Source: Stenopsyche tienmushanensis
Taxonomy: Eukaryota > Arthropoda > Insecta > Trichoptera > Stenopsychidae
Direction: 5' to 3'
Assembly (NCBI GenBank): GCA_008973525.1
Contig: WACJ01000405.1
Span: 496,001-560,000, forward strand
DNA length: 64,000 bases
The translations under genes were made by a program, and so were the position numbers. The notes under the pieces were generated by a model. That model did no database searches, had not been told where the DNA came from, and saw nothing but the letters and a program-made list of their open reading frames with translations. Of the stretch, positions 22,871-34,610 are shown piece after piece (within the stretch, counting starts at the first letter, position 1; each line of letters begins with the position of its first letter).

Positions 22871-24573
22871 TTATGTTACATTTGAATTAAATTTTGTAAT
22901 AATATTTTAAGATTGCTAATATCAAGTAAATAGCAACAAGTGGCGGAGACACTCTTCGTAATTTTTCAACGATATGCCTTTTTCCGGCGAAAATTTCATA
23001 AAATGGGTCACGGAATAAAAAAGCTCATTTAATATTTATGCGTTTTCTAACAACACCCTGTATGTACCCGAATGGAAATTTGCGGGCATTTAAAATATAA
23101 AAGGGCTTTCAAAAACGAAGTCAAGTGGGTAAGGGATCATCTTAAGCGCCGGCGTAACGTCATTTGTACCATAGAAAATGGAAAATCCTGCGAAAAATCG
23201 CCGAGATTCGTCGACAAGTTAGGATAGGAAGTCTTAGTTAGCGATGCAAATGTATGGAAAATAATTCATCTAAATTGTATAATGCGCCCTTATGGGATGA
23301 AGTTTAACGATATTATTATACGCGAATTAACCTGAAAACACCATATGATTGGGAGGCACGCGAGCCCAAGATTGTCGCATATTTTGGATTTGTTCTGGCA
23401 TGAAAAAGGATTAAGGATGCGAGCTTATGTTCCGTGGCAAATTTACATGTTAACATAGTCGAGTGTCTGGGAATGAATTGTCACATTGTAGAAAATTATT
23501 TTTGTAGGAGATATTTTTGTAGCATGTCCAAATGTATTTTAATCTGAGTCTGAAAACACATAGCTTTTAGCCAATGTTCTATTTTATGTTACAACGACGC
23601 TATTTATATTCACAATAGCCATATGAGCCAAAATAATAATGTGATCAGGATGAGAATGTTGGATGTTTGATTTAATTATAATGCGTTCAACCATATTATC
23701 GAAAATGTCTATGTATTTAATGTACGTAGAAAACAAGGTGATCAAGATCATTCTATAATGTATTATAGACTTGGATGAATTTATGAATTAAATCCAGAAA
23801 TAATTAAAGTACATTTAATACAGTGGAAATATTTTATTTGCTATCAAATGTACAAAATATTTAATTAGACTTAATATTTAATCAAAGCCTGAAAATCATG
23901 ACATAGACACAAGATACTGACAGAATAGTACTTTCTTAAGTAATCTTCCAAGTAAAGCTTGCAAATTAAATGATTACACAGGAGGAGAGATTCCTAGTAT
24001 GCATCGTATTCCTGAAAGAACATCATCTGGATAAATTAATGGTGCTATAACATCATCATGCTTCGTCAATGGTCTCATAGTAGGAAAATTAATATTTATT
24101 TCTAGATTTAAAAAGGATATTCATAATGAATTGCGCTCGTGCGTTGATAAGGCCAACAAAAAAGATCATACCGTGAGTAAGGCGGAAAATTAAATTTATT
24201 TCGTTGTGGGGATTCCAAGACGATCCGGGGATAAGCTCAGTTCCCAAGTAACCAAACGTAATGCGTAGCGAGAAACGCGTCCAAATAATGCAATTTCCCC
24301 GGCGAAATGTAGAAAAATGGGATAAAGATTTTCTTCCATATTGAGCTCTGATTTGCCTTTGACTTTTGTGAAAAAATAACGCGATTTTGGAAAGCCGTAT
24401 CCCGGGAAAAACACGTATATTGCTTTTATTTATAAAAAAAAATTGGCCATCACATTGAATCACTCATCCAATATTATGATTCTCAAGCGAATATCTTGCT
24501 AAGATATTATTTTTTTATGCGTGAGTCTTGCAGTCATGTACGGCATTAGTACCAGACATATGATTGGTCGTTC
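22871..24573. other. Intergenic sequence, no recognised gene
   Basis: Includes a more complex patch at 24170-24420 with an open antisense frame of 124 codons (24089-24463). Its translation shows no known domain and overlaps a second frame, so it is not called. Confidence 0.5.
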
Positions 24574-24577
24574 TTAA

Positions 24578-25361
24578 CACGTTAAGTGGGCGGGACGTAT
24601 ATATACGTCCAACGTAAACTGCATCGAAATTGGTTAGGACGTATATATACGTCCTCGAAATATATGTTGAGATCTAAAGCAGGCGGTATTTTTTTGTTGT
24701 TTAACGAATGTGTGAGTTGTCGATGCATATATTGACATGAATTTAAGATAGGTAGCAAATTGTTTGCACTTTGCTATTGTCTTGGAGTGGACGTGTATTT
24801 AGTAAACGTTGACTAGTAGCATAAATTAAGATTCAAAGGCAAACTTATAGTTTTAAAATGTAAGTACAAAAAAGATGTATTGATGCTCAGCTCAAACAAC
24901 ATAGTAAAAAGCCAACCTATGCCATAAAATACAGCATTTTAAGAGAACAAATGTAAGGGAACTAAAACCAGGAAATGTCGAGTTTATTACAAAAAAGGAA
25001 AATAATCTCTATATTAGTGGCCGGATTGTGAGGTAGCACTACATATCAACAACTGTTTTAAAATACATCACATAGAAATTGAATTTTGAATTTATGTATG
25101 AATATATTTTATTTTTTTAAACTCTATGTTTCCATTTTCTTTATTTTTTTTTGTATTTGTTAATTTCTCTTTATGTTTATGTATGTAAATAAATAAAAAA
25201 ATATGCGTTTTATTGATTTTTTTATAAATTTTAAGCATCGTTAAAAAAATTAATAATTTGAGTTCACGCCAGGTGGGCTGGACGTATATATACGTCCTAA
25301 CGAAAATGTGCGCGCCCACTGTATGTTGCGTTATTGAAAAGGAACTCCCCCGCTTAACAGG
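24578..25361. mobile_element. piggyBac-like MITE with three 18-bp palindromes
   Basis: TTAA lies directly outside both ends (24574-24577 and 25362-25365), the target duplication of piggyBac-like elements. The termini are imperfect inverted repeats: cacgttaagtgggcggg and, read inward, cctgttaagcgggggag. The perfect palindrome GGACGTATATATACGTCC occurs at 24593-24610, 24637-24654 and 25280-25297, two near the left end and one near the right. The 784-bp body is A+T-rich and has no recognisable transposase. Confidence 0.7.
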
Positions 25362-25365
25362 TTAA

Positions 25366-27535
25366 GTCACACATTAATACTAAAAAAAAGTCTAAATCGA
25401 CAGTTTTATGTGATAAATATCGATCAATTTTCAGGCATTGATTTTTTAAACTCTTTGATTGAACTTAATTCAGATTAATTTTGCATTCCCATGGACGCAC
25501 ACTATATTCGCATTTTTAGCTTATGTTATTATTTCAAGATAAACAGATTTTTTTAAATTGATCTCATATCTCTAATGTAAAAAATGTTAATATTGCTCAA
25601 AACTATATTCTATTATATCTATACGTTAAGGGTGTATCCAAAAAATAAACGCCCTCGTTTGCGTTGATATTTATTTGTGTAATTCGAGTCGGTTTAGTAT
25701 TTTACGACCGAATTCAACGGGCATTAATACAAAACAATTACGTGTCCGTAGATTCGGAGCGGAATTAGTTTCTCGTACAAATCGTAAAATTATTATAGGA
25801 GCGCTAATAAATATTTGTGCGTTGTGGTAGGGCGGCGGGTGCAGGGCGGAATCAAAGCGGTTGGCGCAAGGATAAGCGTTTTCCCGGTCTCGCAGGATCC
25901 CGGATATCCAGCTAATAAAGGTTAATTATCCTTCTCTTACAGCCCTTCAAAACAGTAATTACACAAACGTTTTCCCGCAGGATACGCCCCGCCAATATAT
26001 TCTAATGGCGTTCGACCCCGCAGAAATCACCCCTCCAGACTTTATTTGCGCACCTTGCAATATTTCATCGGCGATGACCTTTTTGACCAGCGCGGGGGTG
26101 TTATTTTGTACACCCAAAAAAATCAAATTATAAAACATTTATGAAAAATATAATTTAAATCATTTTTTTACCATTTTCTTGATCGTTTTTACCCCAAAAA
26201 AATTATCTATTTAGGCGAAAGCCTTAAAATTTTAGCTTAGTTGACTAGATAATATTATAGTGAGAAACATCTCAAAATTTCAGTCAGATCGATCAACAAC
26301 TTTTTAAACTACAACTGGCGAACATTTTGAAAATGCAATTTCGAGATAATCTCGTTTAAAGTTTCAATGCGATAAGACTATACATTTTAGTGATTAACCG
26401 ATCAACCAATGATTTTAGGTGCATATAATAGATCTTCAGCTTTCTAAAAAAGTTAATTCAGGTAACTGTTGTTTTCGGGATATTCGAGCTGCTTTTGTCT
26501 CAGAAAGACTCTTACGGTTCTACCTCGCAACACCGCGCTTCATCGGTATTTTCAGCAAAGACTTTACAGTATGTGCTAATAATTATATTCAATGTATTCA
26601 TCATCTTCAAAATGAATCTGTAGCCGTTATTAAATACCCCAGCAACAATGTATGTTAATATTTCAATGATTTTTACACCAGTTTTTACAGCAGTTACTTT
26701 GGAGCCAGTCGCCAAATCATCAAATTAAATGCCGAGTATCGTCACCCAAGCATCTTTGAAGTAATTCATTTCTGGACAAATCTTTAAGAAGATGCTATTT
26801 TATCTCTTGGACAAGAAATGGAATCAGGTCTTCAAGCTTTGGATATTTTTTAAAGCAATGATTTTCTGGCATTTGCACCAGTTTTTGGCTCCAGTCGGGT
26901 TCCCATGATAATGTTTTTTTTAATTCCTCGAATTTAATTATCTTTCGTTCCTTTATTAAGATATTTTGACATTTTTGCTACGAAAATTTAACCACAAACG
27001 ACAAACTATCAAGTTATACTTGACTTCGAGTAACTTCGAGCTAACTTCGAGCAACTTTATTTTCGCATACCTACAGTCAGAGATATATGAGTGCAATATA
27101 ACGATAATTTTACATAAAATATTTTTAGGAACATCTCCTATAATAAAACTAAAGATACGTTTGTATCTTTTTTTTAACAAATCAAAAACATTTTTTTTGA
27201 ACTTTGTAAAGGGTTTTCAACCCCTTAAATAGAAGAAAACGGAATAGTTCGATTGCATAAATGGATTAAACGTATTTGATACAATAAGTGACATGCATAA
27301 ACTAAAAAAAGCCAAAATATATTTCAGAACCAAAATAAAACAGTGTTAAAAATACACCTTGTAAAAAGTTCAATAGAAAATTGTATATTTTTTATATTTA
27401 TTAATTACTAACAAAAATTTAATAATTTCGTACGCCGATTGATTTTGAAGAAATTAAGACTTGATCAGGTCATAAATTTAAGCAGCGAGCTTCAAAATTT
27501 GCTTTCTCCTTTGAGTATAGATTAGGCAGTCAAAA
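25366..27535. other. Intergenic sequence, one unusual open stretch
   Basis: A C+G-rich patch (about 25830-26100) contains a stop-free plus-strand frame of about 86 codons (25873-26133) that lacks an early ATG. It includes two copies of a cgttttcccg...cgcaggat motif. No domain is recognised. The remainder is A+T-rich and empty as far as can be seen. Confidence 0.45.
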
Positions 27536-27537
27536 TA

Positions 27538-27945
27538 CAAGGAGCATTCAAATATAACCCGGAATTTTTCTACACAGATTTATAAGCGATATGTAACCTA
27601 TTTTTCTACATAGTTCCCTTTATTATATTTTTCCATATATAAGATATGATGCTTTTTGATCTTTTTACTGAAAAAAGAAGGCGAAAAGCAGCATCTTTTG
27701 TTGCGCAACGTGTAATTATTCGTTTTCATTTACGTAACCTTAGGCGTCATCTAACAGCTTGCAATAGTAGGCCGCTTTCACCGTCTGTTTGTCATGTAGA
27801 AAATTAATCAATGAAATATCTTTCGAATCCCAAAATACCGTAGCCATTTTCAGCTGACTGTGTCTCGACTTTAGGACCTTCATGAAACTTTTGGGCCCAA
27901 TCAAACATTTGAGTCTTAGTTCAAGTGGCATCACCAAACTATGCC
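27538..27945 (-). pseudogene. Mariner transposase relic with one terminus
   Basis: The left terminus (caaggagcattcaaatataa) follows TA at 27536-27537 and matches the remnant at 154. The minus strand encodes two mariner pieces in different frames: TKTQMFDWAQKFHEG near 27850-27915, typical of the N-terminal helix-turn-helix region, and KMATVFWDSKDISLINFL followed by YYCKLLDDA (27740-27850), typical of the catalytic core. The middle is missing between them, including the first catalytic Asp, and no intact third Asp is seen. No right terminus was found. It is a dead, internally deleted copy. Confidence 0.65.
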
Positions 27946-29627
27946 TTAAATCTCCTCAAAATTTCACATCTTTGCTTACGAGAAAATGAATAAACTACTA
28001 CTAAAAATAAACTTGATACATACTAGATATATTGTCTAATATCAAGTCAAAATTTCAAATTTTGGTGTATTAAGAAAATGTTCATTGAGTGATACTCTAA
28101 TTAGTTTGCAAATTTAAACTTGCTAGACGCATGTCTTCATTAGACGCAATGTTAATAACTTGCACTGTTTTATTAAGATAGCAATAAATGCAGTTAAACT
28201 GCATAATTGAAAAATATAGAATTGCAAAAATATATACATACTAAATATTCATATTGGCCCCAAACAACCTTATTCTATAACCTAGTCTATTAATTAGATA
28301 TTATAGTATTTTCCAAGCAACTAAAATTTTTAGTGAGGTTGAAATATTCCGTCATCTTCCAGATTTAAGCCATAATACTTATAATATAACAGGAGTATTA
28401 AATCACTATTTTAACACTTTTTTCACTAAATTTATTTTAAAAAAATTATTAAATTTAAACAGAAATTTTCCGAATAAAAAATATACGATAATTGATCACA
28501 AATTTCGGTTATTTGTTATCGCACAAAAAGGGGCTTTTCTTCCTGTGACAATAGCATTAAAATGGATATCCCGAAGTGTTATTGTATAATACAACGATAA
28601 ATTACTAACGCTAACAGGATATATAAAACATCCTTATTATAACCCGTTATTTTTATACCTTTTTTATTTATAAGTATTTGAATTTTAAATTTGTTGATAT
28701 TCAAACAACAAATAGGTAAAATTCCAAATAATTAACCTTTCAGTAAATAAAAAAGATATACTTTAATATTTGAATATACATCCACATGATGAAATATTGC
28801 TTGAAAGGGTGCACAATTTCACCGCCCGAAATAGAGCGCCCGTACAGAATTTCTCCCTCGAAAATGTCGATAGTTTTTTTTTACAAATACACTTCATAAA
28901 CATTTTTTCGGTGTTCTCCGAAAACGTCAGAATCCATTTTCGTGCGGATGAATATTTTTTCAGCAGCGCCAAAAATATTTATGGGCAAGTAATAATCCGC
29001 CATAAATTTGGGGGAAACGATCCAAACCGCCCGGCGGATACGGTCATCCTGTTCGAAAGGTCCACCAGATATTTATATACACGCACACAGCTTCCGATAA
29101 AATGATTTACACAGATCTATAATCCCGGAAATATTACTAACGAATATCGAGTTTATTTGCGCGGAGACCGTAAAATCATAATCACTTTATCATCGTAAAA
29201 AAGCTGCTGCCGAACGAACATAAAATCAGTTCTGTATATTTTCGCTCGTTGGAGATCGATTTTCTCTTTGAACGCTTTCATAATTCTGCAAATAAATAAG
29301 GTGTTGATCTGTGCGTGGGCAGATTTGTGAAAACTCATCGAATTCAATATTATAATGTCCTTATTAAGGGATGAATTCTTCTTGTCAAAAGCGACTATTT
29401 GTACTTTACCTTGACTATCTAAGTGTCACATATTTAGTTAGATTTAATACCTAATAACATAAATGCCTTTACAATATGTACAATAAAAAAATACTATTGA
29501 AATTGAATATTCTGAATTCAAAAAAAAGTGAATACATTATAAAAACTATAAAAAAACTAAAAATGAATAGCAATTTGTGAAAATAAAATATTTCAAATAG
29601 AACACTTAAAATCTATAATATTAAACG
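27946..29627. other. Intergenic sequence, no recognised gene
   Basis: The stretch 28760-29350 is more complex than its surroundings and has overlapping open frames on both strands (up to 111 codons at 28770-29105). They show no known domain and no coding asymmetry that can be judged by eye. Confidence 0.5.
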
Positions 29628-29725
29628 CGATCATGCTAATAGTTCGAAGGTAACCTGCAAAAATAAAAATATATCATCGGATCTGTGCATATAAAAAGAG
29701 GCTTGGCGGCAAAAAGAGGGATTGG

Positions 29726-29843
29726 GCCGACGACACGCGGTGTTACCAAGCGGTCACCCATCCAAGTACTGACCGCGCCCAATGTTGCTTAACTTCGGTG
29801 ATCGGACGAGAACCGGTGCTTTCAACGTAGTATGGTCGTTGGC
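29726..29843 (-). rRNA. 5S rRNA: 5S ribosomal RNA, array 2 copy 1 (variant edge copy)
   Basis: Full length but with T115-to-C, which turns the A4-T115 pair of helix I into A-C, and G99-to-T. As the outermost copy it may be escaping homogenisation and could be inactive. Terminator T5; upstream spacer R2. Confidence 0.88.
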
Positions 29844-29958
29844 GATAGCGAGAGTCACCCGACGTCATCTCGATCGCCACTAGTGTTCAACTTGCAAAAA
29901 AAAAAATATACAGGCCAGTGCAAATGCGAAGAGGCTTGGCGGCAAAAAGAGAGATTGG

Positions 29959-30076
29959 GCCAACGACACGCGGTGTTCCCAAGCGGTCACCCATCCAAGT
30001 ACTGACCGCGCCCAATGTTGCTTAACTTCGGTGATCGGACGAGAACCGGTGCTTTCAACGTAGTATGGTCGTTGGC
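29959..30076 (-). rRNA. 5S rRNA: 5S ribosomal RNA, array 2 copy 2
   Basis: Full length, consensus. Terminator T5; upstream spacer S. Confidence 0.97.
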
Positions 30077-30191
30077 GATAGCGAGAGTCACCCGACGTCA
30101 TCTCGATCGCCACTAGTGCCCACCTTGCAAAAAAAAATATATTCAGGTCCGTGCAAATGCGAAGAGGCTTGGCGGCAAAAAGAGGGATTGG

Positions 30192-30309
30192 GCCAACGAC
30201 ACGCGGTGTTCCCAAGCGGTCACCCATCAAAGTACTGACCACGCCCAATGTTGCTTAACTTCGGTGATCGGACGAGAACCGGTGCTTTCAACGTAGTATG
30301 GTCGTTGGC
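30192..30309 (-). rRNA. 5S rRNA: 5S ribosomal RNA, array 2 copy 3 (variant)
   Basis: Full length with C69-to-T in the intermediate element and G81-to-T in box C, so TFIIIA binding may be weakened. G81T recurs in array 3 copy 2. Terminator T5; upstream spacer R2. Confidence 0.9.
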
Positions 30310-30424
30310 GATAGCGAGAGTCACCCGACGTCATCTCGATCGCCACTAGTGTTCAACTTGCAAAAAAAAAAATATACAGGCCAGTGCAAATGCGAAGAGG
30401 CTTGGCGGCAAAAAGAGAGATTGG

Positions 30425-30542
30425 GCCAACGACACGCGGTGTTCCCAAGCGGTCACCCATCCAAGTACTGACCGCGCCCAATGTTGCTTAACTTCGGTGA
30501 TCGGACGAGAACCGGTGCTTTCAACGTAGTATGGTCGTTGGC
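30425..30542 (-). rRNA. 5S rRNA: 5S ribosomal RNA, array 2 copy 4
   Basis: Full length, consensus. Terminator T5; upstream spacer S. Confidence 0.97.
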
Positions 30543-30656
30543 GATAGCGAGAGTCACCCGACGTCATCTCGATCGCCACTAGTGCCCACCTTGCAAAAAA
30601 AATATATTCAGGTCCGTGCAAATGCGAAGAGGCTTGGCGGCAAAAAGAGGGATTGG

Positions 30657-30774
30657 GCCAACGACACGCGGTGTTCCCAAGCGGTCACCCATCCAAGTAC
30701 TGACCGCGCCCAATGTTGCTTAACTTCGGTGATCGGACGAGAACCGGTGCTTTCAACGTAGTATGGTCGTTGGC
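30657..30774 (-). rRNA. 5S rRNA: 5S ribosomal RNA, array 2 copy 5
   Basis: Full length, consensus. Terminator T5; upstream spacer R2 with the accagacg form. Confidence 0.97.
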
Positions 30775-30889
30775 GATAGCGAGAGTCACCAGACGTCATC
30801 TCGATCGCCACTAGTGTTCAACTTGCAAAAAAAAAAATATACAGGCCAGTGCAAATGCGAAGAGGCTTGGCGGCAAAAAGAGAGATTGG

Positions 30890-31007
30890 GCCAACGACAC
30901 GCGGTGTTCCCAAGCGGTCACCCATCCAAGTACTGACCGCGCCCAATGTTGCTTAACTTCGGTGATCGGACGAGAACCGGTGCTTTCAACGTAGTATGGT
31001 CGTTGGC
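30890..31007 (-). rRNA. 5S rRNA: 5S ribosomal RNA, array 2 copy 6
   Basis: Full length, consensus. Terminator T5; upstream spacer S. Confidence 0.97.
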
Positions 31008-31122
31008 GATAGCGAGAGTCACCCGACGTCATCTCGATCGCCACTAGTGCCCACCTTGCAAAAAAAAATATATTCAGGCCCGTGCAAATGCGAAGAGGCT
31101 TGGCGGCAAAAAGAGGGATTGG

Positions 31123-31240
31123 GCCAACGACACGCGGTGTTCCCAAGCGGTCACCCATCCAAGTACTGACCGCGCCCAATGTTGCTTAACTTCGGTGATC
31201 GGACGAGAACCGGTGCTTTCAACGTAGTATGGTCGTTGGC
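31123..31240 (-). rRNA. 5S rRNA: 5S ribosomal RNA, array 2 copy 7
   Basis: Full length, consensus. Terminator T5; upstream spacer S with accagacg. Confidence 0.97.
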
Positions 31241-31355
31241 GATAGCGAGAGTCACCAGACGTCATCTCGATCGCCACTAGTGCCCACCTTGCAAAAAAAA
31301 ATATATTCAGGTCCGTGCAAATGCGAAGAGGCTTGGCGGCAAAGAGAGGGATTGG

Positions 31356-31473
31356 GCCAACGACACGCGGTGTTCCCAAGCGGTCACCCATCCAAGTACT
31401 GACCGCGCCCAATGTTGCTTAACTTCGGTGATCGGACGAGAACCGGTGCTTTCAACGTAGTATGGTCGTTGGC
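31356..31473 (-). rRNA. 5S rRNA: 5S ribosomal RNA, array 2 copy 8
   Basis: Full length, consensus. The proximal terminator is only T3. A 2-bp deletion in the upstream block shortens the gcgagag repeat. Upstream spacer U. Confidence 0.95.
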
Positions 31474-31586
31474 GATAGCGAGTCACCCGACGTCATCTCG
31501 ATCGCCACTAGTGTTCAACTTGCAAAAAAAATATATTCAGGTCCGTGCAAATGCGAAGAGGCTTGGCGGCAAAAGAGAGGGATTGG

Positions 31587-31704
31587 GCCAACGACACGCG
31601 GTGTTCCCAAGCGGTCACCCATCCAAGTACTGACCGCGCCCAATGTTGCTTAACTTCGGTGATCGGACGAGAACCGGTGCTTTCAACGTAGTATGGTCGT
31701 TGGC
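31587..31704 (-). rRNA. 5S rRNA: 5S ribosomal RNA, array 2 copy 9
   Basis: Full length, consensus. Terminator T4; upstream spacer S with accagacg. Confidence 0.97.
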
Positions 31705-31818
31705 GATAGCGAGAGTCACCAGACGTCATCTCGATCGCCACTAGTGCCCACCTTGCAAAAAAAATATATTCAGGTCCGTGCAAATGCGAAGAGGCTTGGC
31801 GGCAAAAAGAGGGATTGG

Positions 31819-31936
31819 GCCAACGACACGCGGTGTTCCCAAGCGGTCACCCATCCAAGTACTGACCGCGCCCAATGTTGCTTAACTTCGGTGATCGGAC
31901 GAGAACCGGTGCTTTCAACGTAGTATGGTCGTTGGC
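31819..31936 (-). rRNA. 5S rRNA: 5S ribosomal RNA, array 2 copy 10
   Basis: Full length, consensus. Terminator T5; upstream spacer V with accagacg. Confidence 0.97.
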
Positions 31937-32051
31937 GATAGCGAGAGTCACCAGACGTCATCTCGATCGCCACTAGTGTTCAACTTGCAAAAAAAAAATA
32001 TATCAGGTCCAGTGCAAATGCGAAGAGGCTTGGCGGCAAAAGAGAGATTGG

Positions 32052-32169
32052 GCCAACGACACGCGGTGTTCCCAAGCGGTCACCCATCCAAGTACTGACC
32101 GCGCCCAATGTTGCTTAACTTCGGTGATCGGACGAGAACCGGTGCTTTCAACGTAGTATGGTCGTTGGC
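32052..32169 (-). rRNA. 5S rRNA: 5S ribosomal RNA, array 2 copy 11
   Basis: Full length, consensus. Terminator T4; upstream spacer S. Confidence 0.97.
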
Positions 32170-32285
32170 GATAGCGAGAGTCACCCGACGTCATCTCGAT
32201 CGCCACTAGTGCCCACCTTGCAAAAAAAAATATATTCAGGTCCGTGCAAATGCGAAGAGGCTTGGCGGCAAAAGAGAGGGATTGG

Positions 32286-32403
32286 GCCAACGACACGCGG
32301 TGTTCCCAAGCGGTCACCCATCCAAGTACTGACCGCGCCCAATGTTGCTTAACTTCGGTGATCGGACGAGAACCGGTGCTTTCAACGTAGTATGGTCGTT
32401 GGC
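32286..32403 (-). rRNA. 5S rRNA: 5S ribosomal RNA, array 2 copy 12
   Basis: Full length, consensus. Terminator T4; 2-bp deletion in the upstream block; upstream spacer U. Confidence 0.97.
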
Positions 32404-32516
32404 GATAGCGAGTCACCCGACGTCATCTCGATCGCCACTAGTGTTCAACTTGCAAAAAAAATATATTCAGGTCCGTGCAAATGCGAAGAGGCTTGGCGGC
32501 AAAAGAGAGGGATTGG

Positions 32517-32634
32517 GCCAACGACACGCGGTGTTCCCAAGCGGTCACCCATCCAAGTACTGACCGCGCCCAATGTTGCTTAACTTCGGTGATCGGACGA
32601 GAACCGGTGCTTTCAACGTAGTATGGTCGTTGGC
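32517..32634 (-). rRNA. 5S rRNA: 5S ribosomal RNA, array 2 copy 13
   Basis: Full length, consensus. Terminator T4; upstream spacer S, gtgtccacc subtype. Confidence 0.97.
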
Positions 32635-32748
32635 GATAGCGAGAGTCACCCGACGTCATCTCGATCGCCACTAGTGTCCACCTTGCAAAAAAAATATATT
32701 CAGGTCCGTGCAAATGCGAAGAGGCTTGGCGGCAAAGAGAGGGATTGG

Positions 32749-32866
32749 GCCAACGACACGCGGTGTTCCCAAGCGGTCACCCATCCAAGTACTGACCGCG
32801 CCCAATGTTGCTTAACTTCGGTGATCGGACGAGAACCGGTGCTTTCAACGTAGTATGGTCGTTGGC
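32749..32866 (-). rRNA. 5S rRNA: 5S ribosomal RNA, array 2 copy 14
   Basis: Full length, consensus. The proximal terminator is only T3. Upstream spacer S with accagacg. Confidence 0.95.
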
Positions 32867-32981
32867 GATAGCGAGAGTCACCAGACGTCATCTCGATCGC
32901 CACTAGTGCCCACCTTGCAAAAAAAATATATTCAGGTCCGTGCAAATGCGAAGAGGCTTGGCGGCAAAAGAGAGGGATTGG

Positions 32982-33099
32982 GCCAACGACACGCGGTGTT
33001 CCCAAGCGGTCACCCATCCAAGTACTGACCGCGCCCAATGTTGCTTAACTTCGGTGATCGGACGAGAACCGGTGCTTTCAACGTAGTATGGTCGTTGGC
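32982..33099 (-). rRNA. 5S rRNA: 5S ribosomal RNA, array 2 copy 15
   Basis: Full length, consensus. Terminator T4; upstream spacer V with accagacg. Confidence 0.97.
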
Positions 33100-33215
33100 G
33101 ATAGCGAGAGTCACCAGACGTCATCTCGATCGCCACTAGTGTTCAACTTGCAAAAAAAAAATATATCAGGTCCAGTGCAAATGCGAAGAGGCTTGGCGGC
33201 AAAAAGAGGGATTGG

Positions 33216-33333
33216 GCCAACGACACGCGGTGTTCCCAAGCGGTCACCCATCCAAGTACTGACCGCGCCCAATGTTGCTTAACTTCGGTGATCGGACGAG
33301 AACCGGTGCTTTCAACGTAGTATGGTCGTTGGC
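33216..33333 (-). rRNA. 5S rRNA: 5S ribosomal RNA, array 2 copy 16
   Basis: Full length, consensus. Terminator T5; upstream spacer a V/R2 intermediate (atatcaggccagtgc). Confidence 0.97.
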
Positions 33334-33448
33334 GATAGCGAGAGTCACCAGACGTCATCTCGATCGCCACTAGTGTTCAACTTGCAAAAAAAAAATATAT
33401 CAGGCCAGTGCAAATGCGAAGAGGCTTGGCGGCAAAAAGAGAGATTGG

Positions 33449-33566
33449 GCCAACGACACGCGGTGTTCCCAAGCGGTCACCCATCCAAGTACTGACCGCG
33501 CCCAATGTTGCTTAACTTCGGTGATCGGACGAGAACCGGTGCTTTCAACGTAGTATGGTCGTTGGC
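33449..33566 (-). rRNA. 5S rRNA: 5S ribosomal RNA, array 2 copy 17
   Basis: Full length, consensus. Terminator T5; upstream spacer S. Confidence 0.97.
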
Positions 33567-33680
33567 GATAGCGAGAGTCACCCGACGTCATCTCGATCGC
33601 CACTAGTGCCCACCTTGCAAAAAAAATATATTCAGGTCCGTGCAAATGCGAAGAGGCTTGGCGGCAAAGAGAGGGATTGG

Positions 33681-33798
33681 GCCAACGACACGCGGTGTTC
33701 CCAAGCGGTCACCCATCCAAGTACTGACCGCGCCCAATGTTGCTTAACTTCGGTGATCGGACGAGAACCGGTGCTTTCAACGTAGTATGGTCGTTGGC
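33681..33798 (-). rRNA. 5S rRNA: 5S ribosomal RNA, array 2 copy 18
   Basis: Full length, consensus. The proximal terminator is only T3. Upstream spacer U without the 2-bp deletion. Confidence 0.95.
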
Positions 33799-33912
33799 GA
33801 TAGCGAGAGTCACCCGACGTCATCTCGATCGCCACTAGTGTTCAACTTGCAAAAAAAATATATTCAGGTCCGTGCAAATGCGAAGAGGCTTGGCGGCAAA
33901 AAGAGGGATTGG

Positions 33913-34030
33913 GCCAACGACACGCGGTGTTCCCAAGCGGTCACCCATCCAAGTACTGACCGCGCCCAATGTTGCTTAACTTCGGTGATCGGACGAGAAC
34001 CGGTGCTTTCAACGTAGTATGGTCGTTGGC
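33913..34030 (-). rRNA. 5S rRNA: 5S ribosomal RNA, array 2 copy 19
   Basis: Full length, consensus. Terminator T5; upstream spacer S, gtgtcccacc subtype. Confidence 0.97.
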
Positions 34031-34145
34031 GATAGCGAGAGTCACCAGACGTCATCTCGATCGCCACTAGTGTCCCACCTTGCAAAAAAAATATATTCAG
34101 GTCCGTGCAAATGCGAAGAGGCTTGGCGGCAAAAAGAGGGATTGG

Positions 34146-34263
34146 GCCAACGACACGCGGTGTTCCCAAGCGGTCACCCATCCAAGTACTGACCGCGCCC
34201 AATGTTGCTTAACTTCGGTGATCGGACGAGAACCGGTGCTTTCAACGTAGTATGGTCGTTGGC
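34146..34263 (-). rRNA. 5S rRNA: 5S ribosomal RNA, array 2 copy 20
   Basis: Full length, consensus. Terminator T5; upstream spacer U. Confidence 0.97.
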
Positions 34264-34378
34264 GATAGCGAGAGTCACCCGACGTCATCTCGATCGCCAC
34301 TAGTGTTCAACTTGCAAAAAAAATATATTCAGGTCCGTGCAAATGCGAAGAGGCTTGGCGGCAAAAGAGAGGGATTGG

Positions 34379-34496
34379 GCCAACGACACGCGGTGTTCCC
34401 AAGCGGTCACCCATCCAAGTACTGACCGCGCCCAATGTTGCTTAACTTCGGTGATCGGACGAGAACCGGTGCTTTCAACGTAGTATGGTCGTTGGC
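34379..34496 (-). rRNA. 5S rRNA: 5S ribosomal RNA, array 2 copy 21
   Basis: Full length, consensus. Terminator T4; upstream spacer S with accagacg. Confidence 0.97.
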
Positions 34497-34610
34497 GATA
34501 GCGAGAGTCACCAGACGTCATCTCGATCGCCACTAGTGCCCACCTTGCAAAAAAAATATATTCAGGTCCGTGCAAATGCGAAGAGGCTTGGCGGCAAAAA
34601 GAGGGATTGG

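Noticed and set aside
24089..24463. Minus-strand frame of 124 codons.
   Set aside because: A second frame on the same strand overlaps it. No domain, signal or repeat was recognised, and there is no sign of a gene around it.
25092..25319. Lys/Ile-rich minus-strand frame inside the piggyBac-like MITE.
   Set aside because: Composition follows A/T runs and shows none of the DDD or Cys-rich C-terminal signatures of piggyBac transposases.
28770..29105. Open plus-strand frame of 111 codons.
   Set aside because: An overlapping antisense frame is also open, and the translation has no recognised domain. It is probably chance in a locally more complex patch.
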